Shown here: positions 1 through 8,106 of the stretch, one piece after another | Numbering within the stretch: the first letter of the stretch is position 1 | Layout of the letters: the number at the start of each line of letters is the position of its first letter | Assembly: GCA_004297305.1 (NCBI GenBank) | Contig: SCTR01000002.1 | Location: 143,440 to 207,439, forward strand | DNA from: Actinomycetota bacterium | Lineage (GTDB): Bacteria > Actinomycetota > Actinomycetes > S36-B12 > FW305-bin1 | Length of the DNA: 64,000 nt | Direction of reading: 5' to 3' | Translations under genes and position numbers: made by a program | Notes under the pieces: generated by a model | Told to the model about the DNA's origin: nothing | Databases searched by the model: none | The model's input: only the letters and a program-made list of their open reading frames with translations

Positions 1-1
1 C

Positions 2-661
2 GTCGCGCGTCCCGGGATCAACTCGATCACCGACTGCAAGACGCTGGCCACGCAGCCGCCCGGCTTCGGGGTCTACGCCTGGGGCGAGGTGTACAAGACC
101 GCGTTCGGCGCCACCTACCAGCACGTGACTTTCGGCGACCCGCCCACGGTCGCGTCGAACGTCACCGCCGGCAACGTCGATTGCGCGATCTCGACGTACG
201 ACCAGTTCTACTCGGCGATCAAGGCGGGCAAGCTCCACCTGATCGTCGACCCGCGCGACGAGGCTTCGCTTCCGGCGCAGGTGAAGTCGACGGACTTCCT
301 CGACGCCACGTTCTGGGGCATGACCGACAGCCTGAAGAACAAGCGCGAGGCGGTCACCCGGTTCGTCGCCGGTATGAAGAAGGCGTTCGCCTACATCAAG
401 ACCGCGACGCCGGAGCAGGTCGCCGACCTGTTGCTGACCAGCAACGACTGGAAGACCTACACGCGCGAGGACCTGGTCGCCTTGCTCACCGCCGCTTTGC
501 CCCTGATGGGCCCGAACGGCGGCGCGATCACGGAGAAGGACTGGACCGCCGCCCTCGAGGTGGCCAAGCTCGGCGGGCTGTCGTTCGTCGACCCGGCCGC
601 GCCGAAGTGGTCGTACCAGTCGATGGTGGACATGTCGTACTTCGACGCCGCCAAGGGTTAG
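2..661 (+). CDS. ABC transporter substrate-binding protein (NMT1/THI5-like), 5' truncated
   Basis: The open frame runs in from the window edge and stops at TAG 659-661. Its 219 visible residues cover the C-terminal two thirds of a periplasmic-type solute-binding protein. It aligns without gaps over most of its length with the complete paralogue at 957-2000, sharing GINSITDCKTLAT, TYQHVTFGDPPTV, KAGKLHLIVDPRDEASLPAQ and the ending MVDMSYFDAAK. By family these SsuA/TauA/THI5-type proteins deliver nitrate, sulfonate, pyrimidine or similar ligands to an ABC permease. The signal peptide and lipobox lie outside the window. No permease or ATPase gene follows, so any partner genes are upstream or elsewhere. 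The ligand cannot be told from sequence. A terminator-like hairpin follows at 668-694. Confidence 0.85.
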   Translation, partial: VARPGINSITDCKTLATQPPGFGVYAWGEVYKTAFGATYQHVTFGDPPTVASNVTAGNVDCAISTYDQFYSAIKAGKLHLIVDPRDEASLPAQVKSTDFLDATFWGMTDSLKNKREAVTRFVAGMKKAFAYIKTATPEQVADLLLTSNDWKTYTREDLVALLTAALPLMGPNGGAITEKDWTAALEVAKLGGLSFVDPAAPKWSYQSMVDMSYFDAAKG

Positions 662-667
662 GCACCT

Positions 668-694
668 GACCCGCTGCGCTTGACGCGGTGGGTC
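668..694 (+). terminator. Hairpin terminator candidate after first substrate-binding gene
   Basis: An 11-bp stem pairs 668-678 (GACCCGCTGCG) with 684-694 (CGCGGTGGGTC) around a CTTGA loop, with two G-U wobbles. It starts 7 bases after the stop codon. No T-run follows, which is common for actinobacterial terminators. Confidence 0.5.
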
Positions 695-875
695 GACGTC
701 GTGGACCTCCTGCCGGAAGGCGTGCACCGGGCGCCCTCCGCGGGAGGTCCTCGCGGTTGTGGGCCCCGTCGCGCCGGCGCACCAGCGCCCGCTGACCGCT
801 ACCTCACGCCCCTGGCTGTCCCCGATCCGCCCCCTTTGACGTGTCGCCGTCGCCGGCCGCCATACTAAATCGATA

Positions 876-904
876 TTGATCTGGACAATCGAGATCCGTA
901 GGGT
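876..904 (+). promoter_or_regulatory. Promoter of second substrate-binding gene, with possible operator
   Basis: TTGATC at 876-881 and TAGGGT at 899-904 are separated by exactly 17 bases, a good -35/-10 pair that would give a leader of about 45 bases before ATG 957. An inverted repeat GATCT-N9-AGATC (878-896) fills the spacer and could be an operator. The patch 861-890 is unusually AT-rich for this genome. Confidence 0.5.
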
Positions 905-956
905 CGATTCGGCCCGTGCCGGTCGGCGGCACAGGCGTCGGTCGAGGGAGTTGTTC

Positions 957-2000
957 ATGGGCAGGATGGCCTTGCGTCGGTCACTGGTGCTTGCTGCGGC
1001 GGGCTCTCTGGTGATGGTGCCCGCACTGGCGGCATGTGGCGGCGGCTCGTCGTCGAGTAGCTCCGCCGCCCCGCCGGAGAAGCTGACTGTGGCCCTCGGC
1101 GCGGTAGCGGTCACGCTCTCGCCGGTGTGGCTCGCTCAGCAGCTCGGGTACTTCAAGGACGCCGGGGTCGACGTCACGATCAGCAACGCCGGGGGACAGG
1201 TCGCCACTTCGGTGGCCTCCGGGCAGGCCGACGTGGCGATGCTGGGACTGCCGGGCGCGCTGGCCGTGGCCAACCAGGGCCGGGCTACCTCGGTCATCGG
1301 CTGGGTGCTGGGCAAGCGCGGATCGGGCTTCACGGTCGGACGTCCCGGGATCAACTCGATCACCGACTGCAAGACCCTCGCGACGCTGCCACCGGGGACG
1401 TCGATCTACGCGTGGGGCGAGATCTACAAGTCGGCCTTCGGTGCGACCTACCAGCACGTCACCTTCGGCGACCCGCCGACGGTGGTCGCGAACGTGGTGT
1501 CCGGCAACGTCGACTGCGCGTTGACGTCGTACGACCAGTTCTATGCGGGCATCAAGGCCGGCAAGCTTCACCTCATCGTCGATCCCCGCGACGAAGCGTC
1601 GTTGCCGGCGCAGATCCGCTCGACCGACTTCATGGACGCGAGCCTGTGGGGAGCCACGGACACCCTGAAGTCCAAGCGGGAGGCCGTCACGCGCTTCATG
1701 GTCGGCTTCAAGCGGGCGCTGGCCTACATCAAGTCCGCGACGCCGGAGCAGATCGCCGACACCCTGCTGCAGAACAACGACTGGAAGACCTTCCCCCGCG
1801 AGGACCTGGTCGCCCTGGCCGCAGCCAACAAGCCGCTCCTCGGCGGCCCCGAGGCCGGCTACATCAGCGAGAAGAACTGGCAGGGGGCGCTCCAGGTGGC
1901 GAAGCTCGGCGGCCTGGCCTACGTCGATCCTGCCTCGCCGAAGTGGTCCTACCAGACCCTCGTCGACATGTCGTACTTCGACGCAGCCAAGACGAGCTGA
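957..2000 (+). CDS. ABC transporter substrate-binding lipoprotein (NMT1/THI5-like)
   Basis: The 347-residue precursor starts with a lipoprotein signal peptide: MGRMALRRS, a hydrophobic stretch, then lipobox LAAC with the lipidated cysteine at residue 27 and a Gly/Ser-rich linker. The mature part is a type-2 periplasmic fold of the NitT/TauT/THI5 kind. ATG 957 is chosen over an in-frame ATG at 876 because it is preceded by GAGGGAG and puts the signal peptide at the N terminus; the 27 residues before it are Arg-rich and look untranslated. The gene is a close paralogue of the truncated gene upstream, so the pair is a tandem duplication. No permease or ATPase is adjacent on the downstream side. 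Lgt and LspA, which would process the lipoprotein, are both encoded in this window. The substrate is unknown. Confidence 0.88.
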   Translation: MGRMALRRSLVLAAAGSLVMVPALAACGGGSSSSSSAAPPEKLTVALGAVAVTLSPVWLAQQLGYFKDAGVDVTISNAGGQVATSVASGQADVAMLGLPGALAVANQGRATSVIGWVLGKRGSGFTVGRPGINSITDCKTLATLPPGTSIYAWGEIYKSAFGATYQHVTFGDPPTVVANVVSGNVDCALTSYDQFYAGIKAGKLHLIVDPRDEASLPAQIRSTDFMDASLWGATDTLKSKREAVTRFMVGFKRALAYIKSATPEQIADTLLQNNDWKTFPREDLVALAAANKPLLGGPEAGYISEKNWQGALQVAKLGGLAYVDPASPKWSYQTLVDMSYFDAAKTS

Positions 2001-2021
2001 CCGCGGTAGAGACCAGCTGAG

Positions 2022-2049
2022 CATCGCGTGCGGCCCTCGTGCCGCGATG
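2022..2049 (+). terminator. Hairpin terminator candidate
   Basis: CATCGCG (2022-2028) pairs perfectly with CGCGATG (2043-2049) around a 14-base loop, 22 bases after the stop of the substrate-binding lipoprotein gene. No T-run follows. Confidence 0.4.
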
Positions 2050-2261
2050 GGTGGTCGGACCGAGCCGCGGTGGTGGGCCCCGTCGCGCGCACCGGGTCGA
2101 GCTGCCGGGGCTGAGCGGTTCCACCGCGTCCGTCGGTAGCCGGCCGTCGCGGTGGGTACAGTGACCGCGGCGGAGCGCGCATGCCCGTCGCCGGCAGGGT
2201 TGGCCCCGGGTACGACGGGCCCACCGTCTGGAGGCCACCATCGGGCAGGAGGACCAGGACT

Positions 2262-2546
2262 GTGACGGGCGTCGGTCAGGTGCTCGCCACCGTTCTGTGG
2301 CTCTACTTCATCATCCTCATCGCCCGGATCGTCTTCGACCTGGTCCAGGCCTTCGCGCGCTCGTGGGAGCCGCGCGGCCCGCTGCTGTTGCTCGTCGAGA
2401 TCGTCTACACCGTGACCGACCCGCCGCTGCGAGCATTGCGCCGTGTCATCCCTCCGCTACGGCTCGGGGCCGTCATGCTGGACCTGTCCTTCCTCGTCCT
2501 CGTCATCGGGATCCAGTTCCTGATCCCGCTGGCCCTGCGCCTGTAG
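2262..2546 (+). CDS. YggT/YlmG-family small membrane protein
   Basis: A 94-residue protein with two hydrophobic segments, near residues 5-25 and 70-92, joined by a loop containing DLVQAFARSW and VTDPPLRALRRVIPPLR. The T-(D/E)P-hhxP-hRxhhP pattern is the hallmark of the YggT family (YlmG in Firmicutes; near SepF in actinobacteria), which is linked to cell division and envelope organisation. GTG 2262 is chosen because AGGAGG (2247-2252) lies 9 bases upstream; the longer frame from 2181 begins with a Pro/Arg-rich stretch unlike the family. It sits directly upstream of divIVA, the usual actinobacterial order. SepF is not in the window. A TACAGT hexamer at 2157-2162 could be the -10. Confidence 0.85.
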   Translation: MTGVGQVLATVLWLYFIILIARIVFDLVQAFARSWEPRGPLLLLVEIVYTVTDPPLRALRRVIPPLRLGAVMLDLSFLVLVIGIQFLIPLALRL

Positions 2547-2631
2547 TCCCGCCCCCGGTCCCGTCCGTGCCGCCCCCAGCCGAACGACGACTCCCGACCA
2601 TGACGACACCCGACCCCTCGCGAGGTGCCCG

Positions 2632-3519
2632 ATGCCGCTGACGCCCGAAGACGTCCGTACCAAGCAGTTCTCCACAGTCCGCATGCGTACCGGCTACGAC
2701 ATGGACGAGGTCGACAAGTTCCTCGACGAGGTGGAACTGGAGCTGGCCCGGCTAGCTCGCGAGTCCGACGACCTCCGTGCACAGCTGGCAGCCGCGCCCG
2801 TTGGTGCCGGATCGACGACGGCGGGCTCTGCGGTACCCCCGCCGCCCGTTGCGGTGCCCGTGCCGCCGGCGCCTGCCGCACCGGCATCGGCTGCGTCGGC
2901 CTCGGCCAGCGGCGAGGCCGCGGCCCGGATCCTGGCGCTGGCGCAGAAGACGGCGGACGAGCACCTGTCGCAGGCGCAGGCCGAAGCCGAGACGCTGGTC
3001 TCGCAGGCTCGCGACCGCGCGACCGCGATGTCGCAGGAGGCCGAGACGCAGCGGACAGGTCTGCTGCGACGCGTCGACGAACTGCGGGCCTTCGAGCGGG
3101 AGTACCGCAGCCGGCTCCGTGCGTACTTCGAGACCCAGCTGCGCGAGCTGGACAGCCGGGGTCCGGAGGCCCCGGCGAGCCCGCCCGCCGACGTCGTGAC
3201 CGCGACAGCACGACCGGCCGCCGCCACCTCCGGTGGCCCGGCCACCGACCGGCCGGCGGCCGCCGGCGACGAGGCGGCGGCAGACGCGGCAGGCAACGAG
3301 GACAGCGGGGAGGCCGGCGAGACCGCGCCGCGTCCGGCGCCGGGCTCTGACGGGGGCGCTGGCCAGGCTGCACCCCGCCCGGCACCACCGTTGGCGCCTC
3401 CGGTCGCGCCGCCGCCGGCCGCGCCTCGGTTGGCTGAGCCCCGGGTGCCTGAGCCGCAGGACGCTCCCCGCCCCGTGCTGCCGCCGTTCGGCCAGCAACC
3501 CTCGTCCGCTCAGGACTGA
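2632..3519 (+). CDS. divIVA: DivIVA/Wag31-family polar growth protein
   Basis: A 295-residue protein. The N-terminal DivIVA membrane-binding domain is clear: PLTPEDV at 2-8, then FSTVRMRTGYDMDEVDKFL at 13-31, followed by a short coiled coil. Residues about 53-90 are a Pro/Ala linker. A second coiled coil spans about 91-170, rich in Ala, Glu and Gln. The tail from about 175 is Pro/Ala/Glu-rich and probably disordered. By family it marks negatively curved membrane at cell poles and recruits the cell-wall elongation machinery; in mycobacteria and Streptomyces it is essential for tip growth. It lies 85 bases after the yggT-type gene and converges with ileS. The long tail resembles mycelial or rod-forming actinobacterial homologues more than Bacillus DivIVA. 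Confidence 0.93.
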   Translation: MPLTPEDVRTKQFSTVRMRTGYDMDEVDKFLDEVELELARLARESDDLRAQLAAAPVGAGSTTAGSAVPPPPVAVPVPPAPAAPASAASASASGEAAARILALAQKTADEHLSQAQAEAETLVSQARDRATAMSQEAETQRTGLLRRVDELRAFEREYRSRLRAYFETQLRELDSRGPEAPASPPADVVTATARPAAATSGGPATDRPAAAGDEAAADAAGNEDSGEAGETAPRPAPGSDGGAGQAAPRPAPPLAPPVAPPPAAPRLAEPRVPEPQDAPRPVLPPFGQQPSSAQD

Positions 3520-3540
3520 GCCGGCAGGCGCCCGGCCGGC
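3520..3540. terminator. Convergent hairpin between divIVA and ileS
   Basis: Two copies of the palindrome GCCGGC (3520-3525 and 3535-3540) can pair around a 9-base loop immediately after the divIVA stop. It lies between convergent genes and could serve both. There is no T-run. Confidence 0.35.
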
Positions 3541-3629
3541 AGGCTGGATCGCCGCGGCGGCCCCGCCATCGCGGACGCCCCGTCGTGGAAGTCGGTGCGG
3601 GCTGTCGCCGGCCCGCCGAGCGCCGTTGC

Positions 3630-6600
3630 TCAGGCCAGCGCGATCCAGAACCGCACGTCGAGCGCGGCGTCAGCGCCCGACGGCGGATCGGTGACGTCGG
3701 ATCCGGTGACTTCGGCGTACGTCGTGGCGAGCACCTCACCGGCCACCGCGGCGCCGTGCTCGCGCAGCGCTGCGGCGGTATCTCCGGTCGCCTGCCACTG
3801 CAGCGCGATCCGGTCGCTGATCTGCAGGCCAGTCGCCTTCCGGGCATCCTGCACCAGCCGGACCACCTCGCGGGCGATCCCGGCCCGGCGCAACTGCGGG
3901 GTGATCGTGAGGTCCAGCGCGAGCGTTTCCCCTGCGTCGGCGGCGACCGACCAACCCGCTCGGGGCGATTCGGTGACCACGAGGTCGTCCGGTTCGAGGC
4001 TCACCACACCGAGCCCGGCGACGTCGAGGTCGGCCCGCCCGGCTTCCCGCAGTGCAGTGGTGACCGTCCGCGGGTCGGCCGCGGCCACAGCTGCGGCCAC
4101 CGCCGGGGTCTGGGAGCCGAAACGCCTTCCCAGCGAACGGAAGTTGGCCTTGAGCGAGACGTCGACCAGATCGCCTTCGGCGCTCGACAGCGCGTCGATG
4201 CGCCGGCAGTTGAGTTCCTCGGCGACCTGGTCCCGCAGTTCGATGGGAAGGGAGTCCCAACCCGGCGCGGACACCAGCGCCCGGCCGAGCGGCTGCCGGG
4301 TCCGGACCGCTCCGGCGCCGCGGGCGGCGCGGCCCAGTTCGACCAGCCGTCGTACCAGGGCCATCTGCGCGGTCAGTTCGTCGTCGACCAGGTCGGGCCG
4401 CGGTTGCGGCCACGAGGCCAGGTGCACCGAGGCCGGGGCATCCGGATCCACCGGTAGGACGAGGTCCTGCCAGACGCGCTCGGTGATGAAGGGTGTGAAG
4501 GGGGCCATGAGCAGCGTCACGATCGTCAGGCACTCGTGCAGCGTCGCCAGGGCTGCGGGATCGCCGTCCCAGAACCGGCGGCGCGAGCGCCGCACGTACC
4601 AGTTCGACAGGTCGTCGACGTACGTCGTCAGCAGCCGGCCGGCCCGCTGCGTGTCGAACTCGGCCAGCGCGCGGTCGACCTCACCGGACAGCCGATGGGC
4701 TGCCGACAGCGCCCACCGGTCGAGCGCGGGACGCTCGGCGACCGGCACCGTCGGCGCCGCGGGGTCCCAGCCCGCGGTGCGCGCGTAGAGGCTCTGGAAC
4801 GACACCGTGTTCCAGTACGTCAGCAGCACCCGGCGGACCACGTCCTGGATGGCGCTGTGGCCGATCCGCCTTGCCTGCCACGGTGAACCGCCGGCCAACA
4901 TGAACCAGCGCAGGGCATCCGCGCCGTGTTCGTCCATCAGCGGGATCGGCTCCAGCACGTTGCCCAGGTGCTTGCTCATCTTGCGGCCGTCCTCGTCGAG
5001 GATGTGGCCCAGGCAGACGACGTCGCGGTACGGCGAGCGGTCGAAGACCAGGGTGCCGATCGCCATGAGCGTGTAGAACCAGCCGCGGGTCTGGTCGATC
5101 GCCTCGCAGATGAAATCCGCCGGATAGCCGGCTTCGAGCTCCTCGACGTTGTGGTGCGGATACCCCCACTGCGCGAAGGGCATCGCGCCGCTGTCGTACC
5201 AGCAGTCGATGACCTCGGGAACCCGGGTCGCCGGTTGCCCGCATTCGTCGCAACGGAAACTGATGTCGTCGACGAACGGCCGGTGCGGGTCGAGCGCCGA
5301 CAGGTCCCGGCCGGCCCGGTTGCCCAGGTCGGCCAACGACCCGATGCAGGTCAGGTGGCCGGCCTCGCAGCGCCAGATGGGCAGCGGCGTACCCCAGTAC
5401 CTGTTGCGCGACAACGCCCAGTCGACGTTGTTGCGCAACCAGTCGCCGTACCGGCCCCACTGGATCGTCTCGGGGTGCCAGGTGGTCCGGGAGTTCTCGC
5501 GCAGCAGGGCGTCCTTGATCGCCGTGGTGCGGATGTACCACGACGGCTGCGCGTAGTAGAGCAGCGGCGTGTGGCAGCGCCAGCAGTGCGGGTACTGGTG
5601 CTCGTACGGCAGGTGGGCGAACAGCAGCCCCCGGGCGTCAAGGTCGGCGACCAGACGCTCGTCCGCCTTCTTGAAGAACGCACCGCCCACCAGGGCCAGC
5701 TGTGGTTCGAACGTGCCGTCGGGGCGCAGCGGATTGATCACCGGCAGGCCGTAGGCACGGCAGACGGCGAGGTCGTCCGCGCCGAACGCGGGCGCCTGGT
5801 GCACCAGACCGGTGCCGTCGTCGGTGGTGACGTACTCGCCCAGCACGACGAAATGCGCGTCGGGGATGTCGACCAGATCGAACGGCCGCGAGTAGGGGGT
5901 GCGTTCCAGGTCGCTCCCGGACATCCGGCGCAGCACGGTGTAGTCGTCCCCGACGACGTCGGGCGCCAGGTCCTCGGCGACGACCAGCAGTTCGCCGGCC
6001 GCGGTGCGGACCACGACGTAGCCGGCCGTGGGCTTGACCGCGACCGCGGTATTGGACACCAACGTCCAGGGGGTCGTGGTCCAGACCAGCAGCGCGACGC
6101 CGGGAAACTCCGCCGCAAGAGAGCCACCGACGACCGGGAACCGGACGAATACCGACGGGTCCACCACCGTCTCGTAGCCCTGGGCCAGTTCGTGGTCGGA
6201 CAACCCGGTGCCGCAGCGGGGGCAGTACGGCGACACCCGGTGGTCGGACACCAGCAGACCGGCGTCGAAGATCACCTTGAGCGACCACCACACCGATTCG
6301 ACGTACGACGGGCTCATGGTCCAGTAGGCCTCGTCGAGGTCGACCCAGTAGCCCATCCGCTCGGTCATCGCCGCGAACTCGTCGACGTGCCGCAGCACGG
6401 ACTCCCGGCAGCGGGCGTTGAACGCCTCGACGCCGTACGCCTCGATGTCGCCCTTGCCGGTGAAGCCGAGTTCCTTCTCCACCGCGAGCTCGACCGGCAG
6501 CCCGTGGCAGTCCCAGCCGGCCCGGCGCGGGACGTGGTAGCCCTTCATGGTCCGGTAGCGGGGGAAGACGTCCTTGAATGCCCGGGCCTCGACGTGATGC

Positions 6601-6767
6601 GTGCCCGGAGTTCCGTTGGCCGTCGGAGGCCCCTCGTAGAACACCCACCGTGGCCGATCGGCCGACGCCTCAAGGCTGCGCTCGAAGATCTTCTCGGCGG
6701 CCCAGAACGCCAGGACCTCGCGTTCCAGCACGGGCAGATCGACTCCGGCGGGGACCGGGCGGTACAT
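3630..6767 (-). CDS. ileS: Isoleucyl-tRNA synthetase
   Basis: A 1045-residue class I aminoacyl-tRNA synthetase that charges tRNA-Ile. The HIGH-type signature appears as GTPGTHHVEA near residue 52, and the KMSKS-type signature as KMSKHLGN near residue 600, followed by HGADALRWFMLAGGSPW. Between them are the CP1 editing domain (VWTTTPWTLVSNTAV, TDDGTGLVHQAPAFG) and Zn-type cysteine pairs. The C-terminal anticodon-binding region carries the long extension of the eukaryote-like (type 2, usually mupirocin-insensitive) IleRS found in actinobacteria. Length fits that subfamily. It is transcribed opposite to its neighbours, from a 259-base divergent region shared with the traR-like gene that may contain a T-box leader. 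Confidence 0.97.
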   Translation of the reverse strand: MYRPVPAGVDLPVLEREVLAFWAAEKIFERSLEASADRPRWVFYEGPPTANGTPGTHHVEARAFKDVFPRYRTMKGYHVPRRAGWDCHGLPVELAVEKELGFTGKGDIEAYGVEAFNARCRESVLRHVDEFAAMTERMGYWVDLDEAYWTMSPSYVESVWWSLKVIFDAGLLVSDHRVSPYCPRCGTGLSDHELAQGYETVVDPSVFVRFPVVGGSLAAEFPGVALLVWTTTPWTLVSNTAVAVKPTAGYVVVRTAAGELLVVAEDLAPDVVGDDYTVLRRMSGSDLERTPYSRPFDLVDIPDAHFVVLGEYVTTDDGTGLVHQAPAFGADDLAVCRAYGLPVINPLRPDGTFEPQLALVGGAFFKKADERLVADLDARGLLFAHLPYEHQYPHCWRCHTPLLYYAQPSWYIRTTAIKDALLRENSRTTWHPETIQWGRYGDWLRNNVDWALSRNRYWGTPLPIWRCEAGHLTCIGSLADLGNRAGRDLSALDPHRPFVDDISFRCDECGQPATRVPEVIDCWYDSGAMPFAQWGYPHHNVEELEAGYPADFICEAIDQTRGWFYTLMAIGTLVFDRSPYRDVVCLGHILDEDGRKMSKHLGNVLEPIPLMDEHGADALRWFMLAGGSPWQARRIGHSAIQDVVRRVLLTYWNTVSFQSLYARTAGWDPAAPTVPVAERPALDRWALSAAHRLSGEVDRALAEFDTQRAGRLLTTYVDDLSNWYVRRSRRRFWDGDPAALATLHECLTIVTLLMAPFTPFITERVWQDLVLPVDPDAPASVHLASWPQPRPDLVDDELTAQMALVRRLVELGRAARGAGAVRTRQPLGRALVSAPGWDSLPIELRDQVAEELNCRRIDALSSAEGDLVDVSLKANFRSLGRRFGSQTPAVAAAVAAADPRTVTTALREAGRADLDVAGLGVVSLEPDDLVVTESPRAGWSVAADAGETLALDLTITPQLRRAGIAREVVRLVQDARKATGLQISDRIALQWQATGDTAAALREHGAAVAGEVLATTYAEVTGSDVTDPPSGADAALDVRFWIALA

Positions 6768-6842
6768 CGGTCCCTCCGTCCGTTGCGGGCCGTGGTGTCC
6801 GGGCCTCGGTGTCCAGGCCGCGGTCTCCAGACCGTGGTGTGG

Positions 6843-6935
6843 GGTGCCAGGGGCGACGCCGCGGGTGGTGTCGCGGCGTCAGTGTGTGGCGGCCGCGTCG
6901 GTGGAGCGCGGCCCCGCGAGGATACCGTCGGCGCG
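6843..6935 (-). promoter_or_regulatory. Candidate T-box leader of ileS (ultrashort stem I type)
   Basis: On the ileS strand, CGCGCC (6935-6930) and GGCCGCG (6913-6907) can form a short stem whose terminal loop carries ATC (6923-6921), the isoleucine codon, as the possible specifier. A perfect 9-bp hairpin follows (6880-6872 with 6863-6855), then TGGCACC (6849-6843), which fits the T-box core TGGNACC. Actinobacterial ileS genes are known for translational T-boxes in which the specifier sits in the terminal loop of stem I. The remaining T-box consensus is poor, so this is a proposal. Confidence 0.38.
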
Positions 6936-6954
6936 AGACAGGCGGCGTGCCCGG

Positions 6955-6983
6955 TTGATCGCTTCCGGCTGGGTCCCTATCCT
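6955..6983 (+). promoter_or_regulatory. Promoter of the traR/dksA-like gene
   Basis: TTGATC (6955-6960) and TATCCT (6978-6983) are spaced by 17 bases. The predicted start of transcription is near 6990, ahead of ATG 7027 and its GGAGCGGAG ribosome site. The same -35 hexamer and spacing occur in the promoter at 876-904. Confidence 0.55.
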
Positions 6984-7026
6984 CCGTCGCACCGACGGGG
7001 GCGCAGCGGCGCCGGAGCGGAGCGGC

Positions 7027-8022
7027 ATGGCAGCCACCCAGGGTCGTCGACCTGCCGCCGTCTCGGCCGAGCAGGCCGAGTCGGCTGTGCCGGAGGCGCG
7101 TCGGGCCCGGACCTCCACAGCGGCGCGGGCGACCGCGAAGGCAACGCCGGCCAAGTCGGCGCCAGCCAAGTCGGCACCAGCCAAGTCGGAGCGGCCGAAG
7201 TCGGACGGTACGTCGTCGGCGAAGAAGGCCCCGGGCGGCGTTCCGGCGAAGAAGGCAGCGTCGACGTCGACCAAGAAGACGCCGACGACGAAGAAGTCGA
7301 CACCCGCGAAGAAGTCGGTGGCAGCGCCGGCGCCGGCGAAGAAGGCCCCTGTGACGAAGACCCCCGCCGCGAAACCGACCGCGCCGAGGGCTGCTTCCCA
7401 GGCCACAGCACGTAAGGCGGCCGCGCCCAAGGCTGCTGCCGAGTCCGCGGGACAGGCGGCCGCGCCGACCAACGGGACCAAGACGCCGGCGACCAAGGCC
7501 GCCGCAACCAAGACCGCCGCGACCAAGACCGCCGCCACCAAGACGCCGGCCGCCCGAACCGTCCGGGACACCGCCTCCGCCGGCAGCACGGAACCGGGAA
7601 CCTCTGGCGGACATGACGTCCCGTCGCCAGCCGGTCCTGCCGTCCTCCCCGGCGAAGCGCCCTGGACCGATGCCGAACTGGCCGATCTCAGGTCGGCGCT
7701 GTCGGTCGACCTCCACCGGCTACGCGAGGAGGTCCGGATCGCCGAGGCCGACATCGCCGACCTCATCCGGGACTCCGGCGAGGGTGCTGGCGACGATCAG
7801 GCGGACGCCGGGACCAAGACCTTCGAGCGCGAGCACGAGATGTCGTTGGCCAACTACGCCAGAGACATGGTCGATCAGGTCCTGCATGCGATCAGTCGGC
7901 TCGACGACGGCACGTTCGGTAGCTGCGAATCGTGCGGCAACCCGATCGGCAAGGCGCGGCTGCAGGCGTTCCCGCGCGCCAGCCTGTGCCTGTCGTGCAA
8001 GCAGCGCGAGGAGCGTCGGTGA
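7027..8022 (+). CDS. TraR/DksA-family zinc-finger protein with long histone-like N-terminal tail
   Basis: A 331-residue protein in two parts. Residues about 25-190 are low-complexity Lys/Ala/Pro/Thr, with repeats such as AKSAPAKSAPAKS (42-54) and ATKTAATKTAATKT (near 160-173), resembling the tails of linker histones and mycobacterial HupB. Residues about 210-331 are the TraR/DksA unit: a coiled coil (213-250), then a C4 zinc finger with Cys300, Cys303, Cys321 and Cys324 (CESC and CLSC). By family the C-terminal part may enter the RNA polymerase secondary channel or simply bind zinc; the role in actinobacteria is poorly known. ATG 7027 is chosen because GGAGCGGAG lies just upstream. The place between ileS and lspA is the usual one in Streptomyces. 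Confidence 0.85.
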   Translation: MAATQGRRPAAVSAEQAESAVPEARRARTSTAARATAKATPAKSAPAKSAPAKSERPKSDGTSSAKKAPGGVPAKKAASTSTKKTPTTKKSTPAKKSVAAPAPAKKAPVTKTPAAKPTAPRAASQATARKAAAPKAAAESAGQAAAPTNGTKTPATKAAATKTAATKTAATKTPAARTVRDTASAGSTEPGTSGGHDVPSPAGPAVLPGEAPWTDAELADLRSALSVDLHRLREEVRIAEADIADLIRDSGEGAGDDQADAGTKTFEREHEMSLANYARDMVDQVLHAISRLDDGTFGSCESCGNPIGKARLQAFPRASLCLSCKQREERR

Positions 8023-8092
8023 CTCCGGCGGCGTTCGTGTCGCGCTGATCCCCGACGATCGCTCGCCCGGCCGGGGCACCGTCGCGCTGCCG

Positions 8093-8106
8093 TAGGCTCG
8101 CGTGCC
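8093..8106 (+). promoter_or_regulatory. -10 element giving a leaderless lspA transcript
   Basis: TAGGCT at 8093-8098 ends 8 bases before GTG 8107, so transcription would start at or next to the start codon. No Shine-Dalgarno is present and no clear -35 was seen. Confidence 0.45.

Noticed and set aside
6861-6876. T-box-like GGGTGGTGTCGCGG on the plus strand
   Set aside because: Wrong strand for ileS, and the downstream traR-like gene is not a T-box target; the match is the complement of the hairpin on the ileS strand.
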